DNA of 51,717 nt from an uncultured Carboxylicivirga sp. (GTDB lineage Bacteria > Bacteroidota > Bacteroidia > Bacteroidales > Marinilabiliaceae): assembly GCA_947491945.1 (NCBI GenBank), contig CANLLN010000032.1:1-51717 (forward strand), given 5' to 3'. Within the stretch, counting starts at the first letter, position 1, and each line of letters opens with the position of its first letter. Of the stretch, positions 16,889 through 25,865 are shown in pieces. The notes beneath the pieces are model-generated. The model did no database searches. It saw only the letters and a program-made list of their open reading frames with translations, and was not told the origin of the DNA. A program made the position numbers and the translations under genes.

Positions 16889-18649
16889 ATGGTTAAATTT
16901 TTTAAATATCTACTAGCCACTTTTGCCGGCGGAATTGTGGCCGCCTTTGTCTTGCTAATTATGCTTGTTGGCATGTTCTCGGCCATGGCTGCCCTTGGCG
17001 ATAAGGAAACAAAGATAAGTGAAAATACGATTCTGCTGCTCGATCTAAACGGTCCCATCGTGGATCGTGTCACAGAAGATCCGTTTGCCGATGCCATGGC
17101 ATCAGTTACCGGCAAACCAGTACCAGAAGGTCTGAACCGATTGCTCAAAAACATTGAGAAAGCCAAGCGCGACGAAAATATTTCTGGTATTGTGCTCGAG
17201 TCGGGAATGGTGCAGGCCGGATATGCTACTATTGAAGAGATACGTAATGCCCTTATTGATTTTAAAACATCGGGTAAATTCATCTACAGTTTTTCACCCA
17301 TTTACACGCAGAAAGCTTATTACCTGGCATCGGTTGCTGATAAAGTATACCTGAATCCATCGGGTATGCTGGAACTAAAAGGTATGTATGCCGAGCGCAC
17401 TTTCTTTAAGAAAACCTTAGAGAAGATTGGTGTGGAGATGCAGGTTTTTAAGCACGGTAAGTTTAAGTCGGCCGTTGAGCCCTTCTTGCTTGATGAGATG
17501 AGTGAGCCGGCGCGTTTACAAACTGAAGTTTATCTGCATTCCATGTGGGATCACCTGAAATCGGGAATTGCAGAGGCACGTGGTCTTACGCCTGAGCAGG
17601 TATCTAACCTGGCCGATCAAATGCCTATGTTTCGTTCCGGTGAAATGCTGCTGGAAGCCGGTTTGATTGATGGATTAAAATATAAGGACGAGGTGATTGG
17701 TGAGTTGAAAGAACTTATTGATGTGGATGAAGAAGATGATCTGTCGGCTGTTAAGAACAGTAAATATGCAAAGGTATATGTGTCCGATGGCAAAGGCTTT
17801 GTTAAAGATAAGATCGCTGTTATCTACGCCGAAGGTGATATTGATGGTACCTCCACAGAAGGCATTAAGTCGGATAAGCTCTCTAAAACCATCCGTAAGG
17901 CACGCCGCGATAGTTCGATCAAGGCCATTGTGTTCCGGGTTAATTCACCGGGAGGATCAGCGCTAGGTTCCGAAATAATATGGCGCGAAGTGCAGTTGGC
18001 GCAGGAAACAAAGCCTGTTATTGTATCCATGGGTAACTATGCCGCCTCGGGTGGTTATTATATCTCTTGTGTAGCCGATAAGATTGTGGCTAATCCTACT
18101 ACCTTAACAGGTTCCATTGGTATATTCGGTATGATACCCAATGCCGAGGAGTTAACAAAAAAGGTAGGGCTTAGTTTTGATGGTGTTAAAACCAATGAGT
18201 TTGCCGATATGCCTAGCCTGACGCGTCCTTTCCGTAAGGAGGAAAAAGCTTTGCTCCAGGCCTATATTGTTAAGGGTTACGATACTTTTATTGGTCGTTG
18301 CGCAGATGGGCGTAATACTACCAAGGAAGCCATTGATGAGATTGGCCAGGGGCGTGTATGGAGCGGCCTTAATGCTCTCGATATTAATCTTGTAGATGAA
18401 ATAGGGGGTTTGAATAAAGCCCTTGAATTGGCTAAGGAGGCGAGCGCCCTTGAAGAATACCGCGTGGTGGAACTGCCCAAGGCGGAGGATCCTGTTGAGC
18501 AGTTTGTTAAAGAACTAACTGGTGAGGCACGCCTGTTTGTGGGTAAGTCTTTGCTGGGCGATGAATATAAATATTTGCTTACGCTGGAGAATCTGAAAAA
18601 CGCTTATCAGATACAGGCACGCATACCCTATCACTTAGAAATAAAATAA
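16889..18649 (+). CDS. sppA: Signal peptide peptidase SppA, 67K type
   Basis: A 586-residue membrane-anchored serine protease that degrades cleaved signal peptides. One N-terminal membrane helix (about residues 8-32) is followed by two tandem ClpP-like domains, as in the long E. coli-type enzyme. The catalytic dyad is visible: Lys193 in KHGKFKSAVEPF of the first domain and Ser387 in NYAASGGYYIS of the second, with NSPGGSALGSEIIWRE before it. It leads a plausible operon sppA-lpxK-punA. Confidence 0.96.
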   Translation: MVKFFKYLLATFAGGIVAAFVLLIMLVGMFSAMAALGDKETKISENTILLLDLNGPIVDRVTEDPFADAMASVTGKPVPEGLNRLLKNIEKAKRDENISGIVLESGMVQAGYATIEEIRNALIDFKTSGKFIYSFSPIYTQKAYYLASVADKVYLNPSGMLELKGMYAERTFFKKTLEKIGVEMQVFKHGKFKSAVEPFLLDEMSEPARLQTEVYLHSMWDHLKSGIAEARGLTPEQVSNLADQMPMFRSGEMLLEAGLIDGLKYKDEVIGELKELIDVDEEDDLSAVKNSKYAKVYVSDGKGFVKDKIAVIYAEGDIDGTSTEGIKSDKLSKTIRKARRDSSIKAIVFRVNSPGGSALGSEIIWREVQLAQETKPVIVSMGNYAASGGYYISCVADKIVANPTTLTGSIGIFGMIPNAEELTKKVGLSFDGVKTNEFADMPSLTRPFRKEEKALLQAYIVKGYDTFIGRCADGRNTTKEAIDEIGQGRVWSGLNALDINLVDEIGGLNKALELAKEASALEEYRVVELPKAEDPVEQFVKELTGEARLFVGKSLLGDEYKYLLTLENLKNAYQIQARIPYHLEIK

Positions 18650-18718
18650 GAGTTAAGGAAAATGGCAGGCAGTGACCCGGTGATCTGCCTGCTACTCTAT
18701 AGAAAATCGATAATGCGA

Positions 18719-19762
18719 ATGAAACTACGCAAATTATTATATCCTTTTAGCATGCTATATGGCGGGATTACCACGCTTCGAAATCTTTGTTTCGATCGCG
18801 GTGTTTTGCGTTCACAAACTTACTCGCTGCCGATTATTTCGGTGGGTAATATTACCGTTGGCGGTACCGGTAAAACACCCTTGAGCGAGTACATCATTCG
18901 CCTGCTTACCGACGATTTTAAATTGTGCCTCCTTAGTCGTGGTTACAAGCGTCGTACACAAGGTGCCCTGTTGGCCGATGCCGGCAGTACTGCACATACC
19001 ATCGGTGATGAGCCATTTCAGGTAAAGCAAAAGTTTCCGGGCATTGATGTGGTAGTTGCCGAAAAGCGTGTTGAAGGAATGGCGCTTATTCAAAAATATA
19101 CGCAGGCTCAGGTGGTGCTTATGGACGATGCCTATCAGCATCGTTATGTAAAGCCCGGCCTGTCCATATTGGTGATTGATTATAACCGACCGATGTGGGA
19201 TGACTGTGTTTTTCCGGCAGGTCGACTGAGGGAGACTGCACGGGGACAGGCGCGAGCCCACCTGATTGTGGTTAATAAATGTCCGGCTACACTTACCGAA
19301 GAGCAGCGTGCTCAATGGATATCAAAGCTAAGCCCGCGCGATGATCAACAGGTGTTTTTCACTAGTATTGTATATGGTTCACCACAGTCATTGGGGGCAT
19401 CCGGTAAATTAGCATCCGGCACTCGTGTACTAGCATTGGCCGGTATTGCCCGTCCTGCACCTTTCTTTGAATATGTATCAAAGCATTACAAGGTGGAGGA
19501 CACCCTAATCTACCCTGATCATCATGATTTTAGTTCTGGTGATGAAGAGCAGATTGCATCAAGTCTTGAGAACTGCGGCGTTGACACCCTGTTGACAACC
19601 GAAAAGGATGCGGTACGCATGGTGCATATGCCTGAAGAGATTCAGGAGAAGTGTTGGTACGTACCCATTGGTCTTAAGGTGCTTTTTGACGAGGAGAGAC
19701 AATTTAAAAATAAAATATACGACTATGTTAGAACAAATGAAAGTAACCGCCGATTACCTTAA
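18719..19762 (+). CDS. lpxK: Tetraacyldisaccharide 4'-kinase
   Basis: About 347 residues; phosphorylates the lipid A precursor at the inner membrane. It has the P-loop VGNITVGGTGKTPLSEYI close to the N-terminus, LLSRGYKRRTQGALLA, IGDEPFQVKQKFP, LMDDAYQHRYVKP and the late TTEKDAVRM motif. The frame opens at 18662 behind an AAGGA-like site, but the conserved N-terminus (MKLRKLLYPFSMLYGGI) begins at 18719; 18713 is also possible. Its 3' end overlaps punA by 38 bp. Confidence 0.94.
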   Translation: MKLRKLLYPFSMLYGGITTLRNLCFDRGVLRSQTYSLPIISVGNITVGGTGKTPLSEYIIRLLTDDFKLCLLSRGYKRRTQGALLADAGSTAHTIGDEPFQVKQKFPGIDVVVAEKRVEGMALIQKYTQAQVVLMDDAYQHRYVKPGLSILVIDYNRPMWDDCVFPAGRLRETARGQARAHLIVVNKCPATLTEEQRAQWISKLSPRDDQQVFFTSIVYGSPQSLGASGKLASGTRVLALAGIARPAPFFEYVSKHYKVEDTLIYPDHHDFSSGDEEQIASSLENCGVDTLLTTEKDAVRMVHMPEEIQEKCWYVPIGLKVLFDEERQFKNKIYDYVRTNESNRRLP

Positions 19763-20540
19763 GGCTCAAAGTAATCTGAAACCTGTCGTTGGTATTATTT
19801 TAGGTACCGGACTTGGGGGGCTTGTAAAGGAAATTAATATTGAAAAGTCCATTCCTTACGAGGAGATTCCTAATTTTCCAGTGTCAACAGTTGAAGGGCA
19901 TAGTGGCCGTTTAATCTTTGGTACCATTAATGAGGTGCCCATTTTGGCCATGCAGGGCCGTTTCCATTTTTACGAGGGTTATGACATGAAGCAGGTGACC
20001 TTTCCGGTGCGTGTGATGAAACAAATGGGTATTAACAATCTTTTTGTGTCCAATGCCAGTGGCGGTCTTAATCCTGATTATGCCGTGGGCGATATCATGG
20101 TGATTGATGACCATATAAACATGTTTGGTTTCAACCCTCTAATTGGCAAGAATGAAAATAAACTGGGGCCTCGTTTTCCGGATATGAGTGAACCTTACAG
20201 CCGGGACTTAATTGCCAAAGCTATGGCCATTGGTGCCGAGAATAATATTGAACTGAAGCAAGGTGTGTATGTGGGTACTACTGGTCCTACCTTTGAAACG
20301 CCAGCAGAATACAAGATGTTCCGTGTGTTGGGAGCCGATGCCGTAGGTATGTCAACCGTGCCCGAAGTGATTGTGGCGCGTCACATGGATATGCAATGTT
20401 TTGGTATTTCAATTATTACGGACTCCGGCGTACCTGGTCAAATTGTTGAGGTATCGCACGAGGAGGTGCAGGAAGTGGCCGCTGCTGCCGAGCCTAAAAT
20501 GACCAAGGTGATTAAAGAATTGGTGAGCAGCATTAAGTAG
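19725..20540 (+). CDS. punA: Purine-nucleoside phosphorylase (class I, trimeric type)
   Basis: A 271-residue salvage enzyme that phosphorolyses (deoxy)inosine and (deoxy)guanosine. Phosphate-site motifs LGTGLGGL and EGHSGRL are present, then QGRFHFYEGYD, VSNASGGLNPDY, TGPTFETPAEYKM and the base-binding GMSTVPEVIVARH. The start at 19725 lies inside the end of lpxK, so translation may be coupled; the open frame before it is the lpxK tail in another frame. A strong terminator follows. Confidence 0.96.
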   Translation: MLEQMKVTADYLKAQSNLKPVVGIILGTGLGGLVKEINIEKSIPYEEIPNFPVSTVEGHSGRLIFGTINEVPILAMQGRFHFYEGYDMKQVTFPVRVMKQMGINNLFVSNASGGLNPDYAVGDIMVIDDHINMFGFNPLIGKNENKLGPRFPDMSEPYSRDLIAKAMAIGAENNIELKQGVYVGTTGPTFETPAEYKMFRVLGADAVGMSTVPEVIVARHMDMQCFGISIITDSGVPGQIVEVSHEEVQEVAAAAEPKMTKVIKELVSSIK

Positions 20541-20565
20541 TTCAGTCAATAAATAATATTGTACT

Positions 20566-20616
20566 TATCGGATGACTATGCACTTGCTTGTGCATACAGT
20601 CATCCGATATTTTTTT
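20566..20616 (+). terminator. Rho-independent terminator of the sppA-lpxK-punA operon
   Basis: TATCGGATGACT (20566-20577) and AGTCATCCGATA (20598-20609) form a perfect 12-bp stem, with an inner GCAC/GTGC pair and a T run at 20610-20616. The T run reaches into the last codons of the convergent dehydrogenase gene. Confidence 0.95.
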
Positions 20617-21613
20617 ATTGCCTAAACATACGCACATTCTCCAGAGTATCTTCCATAGAGTAGTATGCAATGGGCATTGTTGCAATTAATTTTTCTGTTG
20701 AATAGAGAGCGCGATTCTGACTGCTACGTGCTGTTTCTTTGGTCATTTTGGGCGCTTTTCGCCACAGCATGTATTGCAGGCGTTCAATGCGCCAGGCTAT
20801 GCCGGTAAGCAGTCTGTTGGCTTTTATGGAAGGTGCTTTCACCTGAAAAATGCGGGCAGCAATATTCATTAGCTCATGGTAGCTCAGGTTATGGCCATTA
20901 ACGATGAAGCGTTCATTATGGGCATCAGATGCAGTTAGCCCAATCATGGCTTCAACTACGTTGCGCACATCAACAAAGCCGGTTCCACCGCCGGTATAAA
21001 AAAGCATGTTTTTACTCAAAGTGTTCAGCAGTTGGCCCGAGCTTTTTTCATCCAGGCAAGGCCCCAGTATTACTGAAGGGTTAACAATGATGGCATTCAG
21101 ACCTTCTTTGGTGCCGCGCCATACTTCCATCTCAGCCCTGAATTTACTCTGTGAATAAACTGAATGATTATCATCGTTTTGCCAAAAACTACGTTCGTCG
21201 ATTGGATGTCCGTTGGAGGACTTACCCAGCGTGGCGATAGAGCTGACATGGCAGAAGCGTGCAACGCCTGCATCAATAGCGGCATTCACCAGGTTGGCCG
21301 TTCCCTCTACATTGGCCGTAAACATGGTTTGGCGGTCGGCCGGTTTAAAGGATACCATGGCTGCGCAGTGGTATACTGTATCCACGCCTTCCAGCGCCTG
21401 ACGCAAGGAGAAGTAATCCAGCAAATCACCCTTCACCCATTGGACGGATGCGAAATGGTCATTGTTATAATGTTTAAACAGTTGCTTAACGTAGTGTAAG
21501 GATTTTTTAGAGCGGTAAAGTGCTCTTACATTTTCACCCTTATCGATCAGTGTATGCAATAAATGTGCGCCAACCAGGCCTGTACCTCCGGTAACAAGTA
21601 TCTTAGGGTGCAT
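20615..21613 (-). CDS. NAD(P)-dependent epimerase/dehydratase (extended SDR)
   Basis: A 332-residue short-chain dehydrogenase of the extended type, similar to dihydroflavonol-4-reductase and sterol dehydrogenase-like proteins. The nucleotide-binding TGGTGLVGAHLL is at residues 8-19, VYHCAAMVSF follows the fourth strand, and the catalytic pair is in SVYSQSKF (YxxxK). The substrate is not predictable. Its ATG directly follows the stop codon of the OsmC-family gene with no gap, so the two genes should be co-transcribed. Confidence 0.92.
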   Translation of the reverse strand: MHPKILVTGGTGLVGAHLLHTLIDKGENVRALYRSKKSLHYVKQLFKHYNNDHFASVQWVKGDLLDYFSLRQALEGVDTVYHCAAMVSFKPADRQTMFTANVEGTANLVNAAIDAGVARFCHVSSIATLGKSSNGHPIDERSFWQNDDNHSVYSQSKFRAEMEVWRGTKEGLNAIIVNPSVILGPCLDEKSSGQLLNTLSKNMLFYTGGGTGFVDVRNVVEAMIGLTASDAHNERFIVNGHNLSYHELMNIAARIFQVKAPSIKANRLLTGIAWRIERLQYMLWRKAPKMTKETARSSQNRALYSTEKLIATMPIAYYSMEDTLENVRMFRQ

Positions 21614-22018
21614 TTACCAGATAAATTTGATGTTTTGCTTTAAATCGGGATGAACGCTTAGGGGCACAGGACTCGTGCCGGCTACACTCTCAATTATCTT
21701 TTTCTGTTCATCGCTGTATCCCTTGTTGGGGAATGTAAATACCATGATCACCTCGTCAACACGGCGTGGGTTTTCTGCCATTACCTTGGTGATGTCAAGC
21801 TGTGTACCTTCAATATCAATGTGGTTGTCCATGGCTTTAATACCCATGATGGTTAATATGCAATTGCCCAGGGCAGTAGCTAACATGTCGGTGGGCGAGA
21901 AAGACTGTCCCTTGCCCCGGTTATCGCAGGGGGCATCGGTAATAATTTTGGCTCCCGATTGCACATGGATATTTTCGGTGCGGAGCTCTCCCAGGTATTT
22001 TGTCTTAACGGTTGTCAT
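21614..22018 (-). CDS. OsmC-family peroxide/redox protein
   Basis: A 134-residue protein of the OsmC/Ohr fold, many of which reduce organic hydroperoxides. SFSPTDMLATALGNCILTIMGIKA carries the conserved family Cys, and the strand-turn region VSVHPDLKQNIKF is kept near the end as PLSVHPDLKQNI. The frame opens at 22042, but the ATG at 22018 (MTTVKTKYLGEL) matches the usual family start. It heads a two-gene unit with the dehydrogenase. Confidence 0.9.
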   Translation of the reverse strand: MTTVKTKYLGELRTENIHVQSGAKIITDAPCDNRGKGQSFSPTDMLATALGNCILTIMGIKAMDNHIDIEGTQLDITKVMAENPRRVDEVIMVFTFPNKGYSDEQKKIIESVAGTSPVPLSVHPDLKQNIKFIW

Positions 22019-22206
22019 GGTTTTAACTTTTGTGTGATGCAAAAAAAGCCAGTCAGCTAATTAAGGGGACAAAATACAAATAATATCATGGCCTTAAAAC
22101 AATAAATGCATGCTTTAATGAGGCTCTATTCATTACAGGTTTAAATTATTTGGTAATTTAGCGCTTCGTAATCGTTACTTAGGTTGTAATTAAAAGAGCT
22201 TTAAAT

Positions 22207-22815
22207 ATGTTTTCAGGTATTGTAGAAGAGGCTGCTGTAGTAGTTGGCTTAGAACAAGACAAAGGAAATCTTCATTTGACTTTGGAGTGCTCATTCACCG
22301 ATGAGTTAAAAATTGATCAGAGCATTGCTCATAACGGCGTTTGCCTTACGGTAGTTAAGAAAGAGGGTAAGACCTATACGGTAACAGCCATTAAGGAAAC
22401 TTTGGAGAAGTCTAACCTGGGCTTATTAAAAATTGGCGATAAGGTAAACCTGGAGCGCAGCATGATTATGAATGGCCGTCTTGATGGTCATATTGTGCAG
22501 GGACACGTTGATCAGACGGCTCGTTGTATTAATGTGAAAGAGGCCGATGGCAGCTGGTACTTCACCTTTCAGTACGTAGTTGACAAGGAAAAGGCTGCTG
22601 AAGGTTATTTGACTGTTGAAAAGGGTTCGGTAACCGTGAATGGTGTGAGCCTTACGGTGGTGGATAGCAAGGATGATCAGTTCTCGGTAGCCATCATACC
22701 TTATACCTATGAGTTTACCAATTTCCACCAGATTGAAGTGGGGTCAACCATCAACATCGAATTTGATATACTTGGTAAATACATCAGCCGAATTATGGCA
22801 ATTCAGAATAAGTAA
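22207..22815 (+). CDS. ribE: Riboflavin synthase alpha chain
   Basis: A 202-residue enzyme that dismutates two 6,7-dimethyl-8-ribityllumazine molecules to riboflavin. Two lumazine-binding repeats are seen. The first begins MFSGIVEE and contains SIAHNGVCLTV; the second contains LDGHIVQGHVDQ and SVTVNGVSLTV. Length is normal. It stands alone, and no FMN riboswitch structure is evident in the 160 bp before it. Confidence 0.97.
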   Translation: MFSGIVEEAAVVVGLEQDKGNLHLTLECSFTDELKIDQSIAHNGVCLTVVKKEGKTYTVTAIKETLEKSNLGLLKIGDKVNLERSMIMNGRLDGHIVQGHVDQTARCINVKEADGSWYFTFQYVVDKEKAAEGYLTVEKGSVTVNGVSLTVVDSKDDQFSVAIIPYTYEFTNFHQIEVGSTINIEFDILGKYISRIMAIQNK

Positions 22816-22821
22816 ATGATC

Positions 22822-22860
22822 GTAAACGGAAGCGCGTAATATAACGCATTTCCGTTTTAC
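22822..22860. terminator. Hairpin between ribE and the following convergent gene
   Basis: GTAAACGGAA (22822-22831) pairs with TTCCGTTTTAC (22850-22860) around an inner GCG/CGC pair, six bases past the ribE stop. T tracts are short, so terminator function is moderately supported. It could serve both converging genes. Confidence 0.5.
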
Positions 22861-22930
22861 CCTATTATTAGCTGCTTCCCTTGCTCTGTGGGGCTAAGGG
22901 AAGGGCTTATTTAAGATTTTGGCCGGGTGT

Positions 22931-23617
22931 TTATTCAAACACAAGCAGCGGCCGCAGATGCTCTTGAACAATTATTTTCATTAAAGCTGCCGGCAGCTGA
23001 GTATAAGTTGCCAAATGTGCATCAATCGCGCCCTGCCAGGCAATCCTTCCGTCGCGCCGCTCCATAAAAATATCAAAGGCCTGGTAACCCACATCTTTCA
23101 GCGCAGTACCAAACCAGCGGTAGAAAGCATGGTACGATGCCGGGCGTAGCTTTGTAATATTTACTTCGTCATACCAGCCATCCAGCGCATCTGTTGTAAG
23201 TGCATTTTCGTTATCACCATTCTTTTGTATGTAGTCGATAATTTGTTTCCATTGTGGCTGAGTGAGGTCTTCGTTGGCAAAGAATGATTGCTGTATGGTC
23301 TTAAAGCTAGTATCAGGCTTGATGCTACACAGGTAAAGTAGCAGGGGAAGCGTCTGTATGCAGTAGTCGGTCCACACGATACAGCCTTTGGTTTGAGGCT
23401 GCTGCCCGTTTTTAATCGGATAGTCTTTGGACAATAGAATACGCTGGTGCCAGCGGAGGGTGCGGTTGGGTAGGCTTCTTTTTACTTCTGTTATCAAATG
23501 TGGGGATTTCCGACGGAGATGTTCCACCGTGTTAATACGCTCCTGCGTTGAGCGTGGCGATGGGGCTTGCGCTTCTTCTTTCGGCCATATCAGGTAATGT
23601 TTCTTGTTCTGAACCAC
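22931..23617 (-). CDS. Protein of unknown function
   Basis: A 228-residue protein I do not recognise. It opens with a basic, proline-containing segment (KKHYLIWPKEEAQAPSPRS). The middle is helical with Trp- and Tyr-rich stretches (GCIVWTDYCIQTLPLLLYLCSI), and the end is SYHAFYRWFGTALKDVGYQAFDIFMERRDGRIAWQGAIDAHL. No signal peptide or clear membrane helix is seen. Codon use and composition look like the neighbouring core genes. It lies divergently from the S41 protease gene, 80 bp away. Confidence 0.65.
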   Translation of the reverse strand: MVQNKKHYLIWPKEEAQAPSPRSTQERINTVEHLRRKSPHLITEVKRSLPNRTLRWHQRILLSKDYPIKNGQQPQTKGCIVWTDYCIQTLPLLLYLCSIKPDTSFKTIQQSFFANEDLTQPQWKQIIDYIQKNGDNENALTTDALDGWYDEVNITKLRPASYHAFYRWFGTALKDVGYQAFDIFMERRDGRIAWQGAIDAHLATYTQLPAALMKIIVQEHLRPLLVFE

Positions 23618-23697
23618 AGCTTTAGTTTAAATGTTAGCGTAATATGATTGTAATTTATTAATTTTAGTCATTGCAAATTTAACATCAAACCCCTGCC

Positions 23698-25098
23698 ATG
23701 AAAAAACTGTCCTTTCAGCTTTGTCTTCTTTTGGGCTTAACGCTGCTGTTTAGTTCAGCTTGCGACGACGATACCGGTAATTCACCTATTAATCCGGTGC
23801 CTAAAGAGGTACAAAACATAAATGGTTTTGTTTACCAAAATATGCGAGCCTATTATTTTTGGGAGCACCTTATTCCTGAGCTTGATTACCGACGTGAAGA
23901 AAATACCTTCGACTTGTTTGAGAAATGCACTTATCGCAAGGTAGATCGCTGGTCGTTTATTACCGACGATTATCAGGGCTTGAAAGAAATGCTTTCCGGT
24001 GTTAGTAAATCAGCCGGCTATGGCGTGCGTCTTTATTATCGCGATCATAACCATAGCAATGAAGTGATTGGTTTTATTGAGTATGTCGAGCCCGGATCGC
24101 CGGGTGATATAGCCGGGTTGAAACGTGGCGATGTGATCTGGCAAATTGATAATACGGTGCTTGATGATGAGAATTATCTGGATTTATTATACCGCGATAC
24201 TTACACGCTTACCTTGGGTACGCTTTATGCTGATCGGTCCATTTCAGCTCAATTACCTGCTCTTAATATCAAGACTGTGCAGTTGCAAAGTAACCCTATT
24301 TTGGAAGCGAAGGTTATTTCCTACGAAGGATTTAAGGTGGGCTACCTGGCATATACATCCTTTTTAGATGAATACAATAAGGATCTTGAGGCGGTATTTG
24401 CCGATTTCAAGGCCAATAACGTCGATCATCTGGTTGTTGATTTACGATATAACAGTGGAGGTGATGTATCATCAGCTATTTTGCTCAGTAATATGATTGC
24501 ACCGGCCAACAAAGAAGGCGAAGTGCTGCTGCGCACAAGTTATAACCCGGCCCTGAGTGAGTATCTGGAGTTGGAACTGGGAAGTGAGTTTAATCTTGAT
24601 TACCTGGCTGCACACACTAGTAACCTTAACCTGGAACGCCTGTATGTGCTCACCACCTACAAAACGGCCTCGGCCAGCGAGATGTTGATTTATGGCTTGG
24701 CACCCCATATGGAGGTGGTTCAGATTGGGGAAAAGACCCATGGTAAGTACTACGGTTCAATCACCATCAGCGACCCGGAAGAGAAGCATAACTGGGCTAT
24801 GCAGCCCATTGTGTTGCGTGCCGAGAATAAAGATAATTCCATCGATTATAACGATGGCCTGCCAGCTGACATAGAAAAGCAGGATTTTGATATTGCCTTT
24901 GACGAACATACCATTTACCCCTTGGGTGATCCGCGTGAAGATTTTTTGGCGACAGCCTTACAGCATATTGTTGGTGCGATCCCTCAGGCAGTATCGGCAA
25001 AAGATATGCATGCTCAGCCTAACGTGCCGCTGAACACCGAGGCGCAGCTTGTTCATCCGCTTAGATATGATATGCAGTACGATCTGCCTTTACGATAA
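23698..25098 (+). CDS. S41-family protease lipoprotein with PDZ domain (C-terminal-processing-protease-like)
   Basis: A 466-residue envelope protein. The N-terminus is a lipoprotein signal with SSAC lipobox (Cys22). A short helical domain follows, then a PDZ-like domain near residues 100-170 (VEPGSPGDIAGLKRGDVIWQI), and an S41 catalytic domain with VDLRYNSGGDVSSAILL. The serine is in YKTASASEMLIYGL, and the lysine is likely in IGEKTHGKYYGS. Such proteins cleave misfolded or signal-tagged envelope proteins; the true substrate is unknown. Its end is only 11 bp from the convergent mlaF gene. Confidence 0.9.
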   Translation: MKKLSFQLCLLLGLTLLFSSACDDDTGNSPINPVPKEVQNINGFVYQNMRAYYFWEHLIPELDYRREENTFDLFEKCTYRKVDRWSFITDDYQGLKEMLSGVSKSAGYGVRLYYRDHNHSNEVIGFIEYVEPGSPGDIAGLKRGDVIWQIDNTVLDDENYLDLLYRDTYTLTLGTLYADRSISAQLPALNIKTVQLQSNPILEAKVISYEGFKVGYLAYTSFLDEYNKDLEAVFADFKANNVDHLVVDLRYNSGGDVSSAILLSNMIAPANKEGEVLLRTSYNPALSEYLELELGSEFNLDYLAAHTSNLNLERLYVLTTYKTASASEMLIYGLAPHMEVVQIGEKTHGKYYGSITISDPEEKHNWAMQPIVLRAENKDNSIDYNDGLPADIEKQDFDIAFDEHTIYPLGDPREDFLATALQHIVGAIPQAVSAKDMHAQPNVPLNTEAQLVHPLRYDMQYDLPLR

Positions 25099-25109
25099 TT
25101 GAAAATCTA

Positions 25110-25865
25110 CTAAATATTGTTATCCCTAATCTTTTTAAAGAGTTTGGAGGCGAATATAAAGTCTTCAAGCTCTTTGTTTTGAACGTGGAAGATGTCGTCT
25201 TTGGTGCCTTCCCACAGTTTGTGGCCTTGATAGATAAAGATAATTTTTTCGCCGATGCCCATCACTGAGTTCATATCATGGGTATTCACAATGGTGGTCA
25301 TGTCGAATTCCTTTGTAATCTCCTGAATAAGCTCATCAATGATGATAGCGGTGCGAGGGTCGAGTCCTGAATTGGGCTCATCGCAAAACAGGTATTTGGG
25401 GTTGAGGGAAATGGCGCGGGCAATGGCAACACGTTTTTGCATACCCCCACTAATCTCCGATGGAAATTTGTTATTGGCATTTTCCAGCTTCACCCGGTCG
25501 ATGCAGAAATTAGCTCTCTCCCGTTTCTTCTCCAGCGACCAGTTTGTAAACATATCCAGTGGAAAGCGAATATTCTCTTCCACCGTGAGGGAATCAAACA
25601 GAGCCGATCCTTGAAACAGCATGCCAATATCTTGGCGCAGTCGTTTTTTCGCCGTATTGTCCAGCTCTAAAAAACTATGGCCATCGTAGCGAATGTCGCC
25701 CGAGGTAATATCATGAAGCCCTACCAAAGACTTAAGGAGTACTGTTTTTCCCGATCCACTTTGGCCAATAATCAGGTTGGTCTTGCCTTTTTCAAAACCG
25801 GCTGATATGCCTTTTAATATTTCTTTGTCGTCGAATGACTTATGTATGTCAATTGCTTCTATCAT
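25110..25865 (-). CDS. mlaF: Mla-type ABC transporter ATPase
   Basis: A 251-residue ATPase for phospholipid trafficking between the two membranes. Walker A GQSGSGKT at 34-41, signature ISGGMQKRVAIARA, Walker B YLFCDEPNSGLDP and switch histidine NTHD are all present. The SGGMQ signature and EPNSGLDP wording are typical of MlaF. Its ATG overlaps the stop of the upstream permease by 4 bp, which is usual for this pair. No MCE-domain (MlaD) gene follows. Confidence 0.92.
   Translation of the reverse strand: MIEAIDIHKSFDDKEILKGISAGFEKGKTNLIIGQSGSGKTVLLKSLVGLHDITSGDIRYDGHSFLELDNTAKKRLRQDIGMLFQGSALFDSLTVEENIRFPLDMFTNWSLEKKRERANFCIDRVKLENANNKFPSEISGGMQKRVAIARAISLNPKYLFCDEPNSGLDPRTAIIIDELIQEITKEFDMTTIVNTHDMNSVMGIGEKIIFIYQGHKLWEGTKDDIFHVQNKELEDFIFASKLFKKIRDNNI

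Noticed and set aside
22043-22206. FMN riboswitch before riboflavin synthase
   Set aside because: The gap is AT-rich and lacks the conserved helices of an RFN element.
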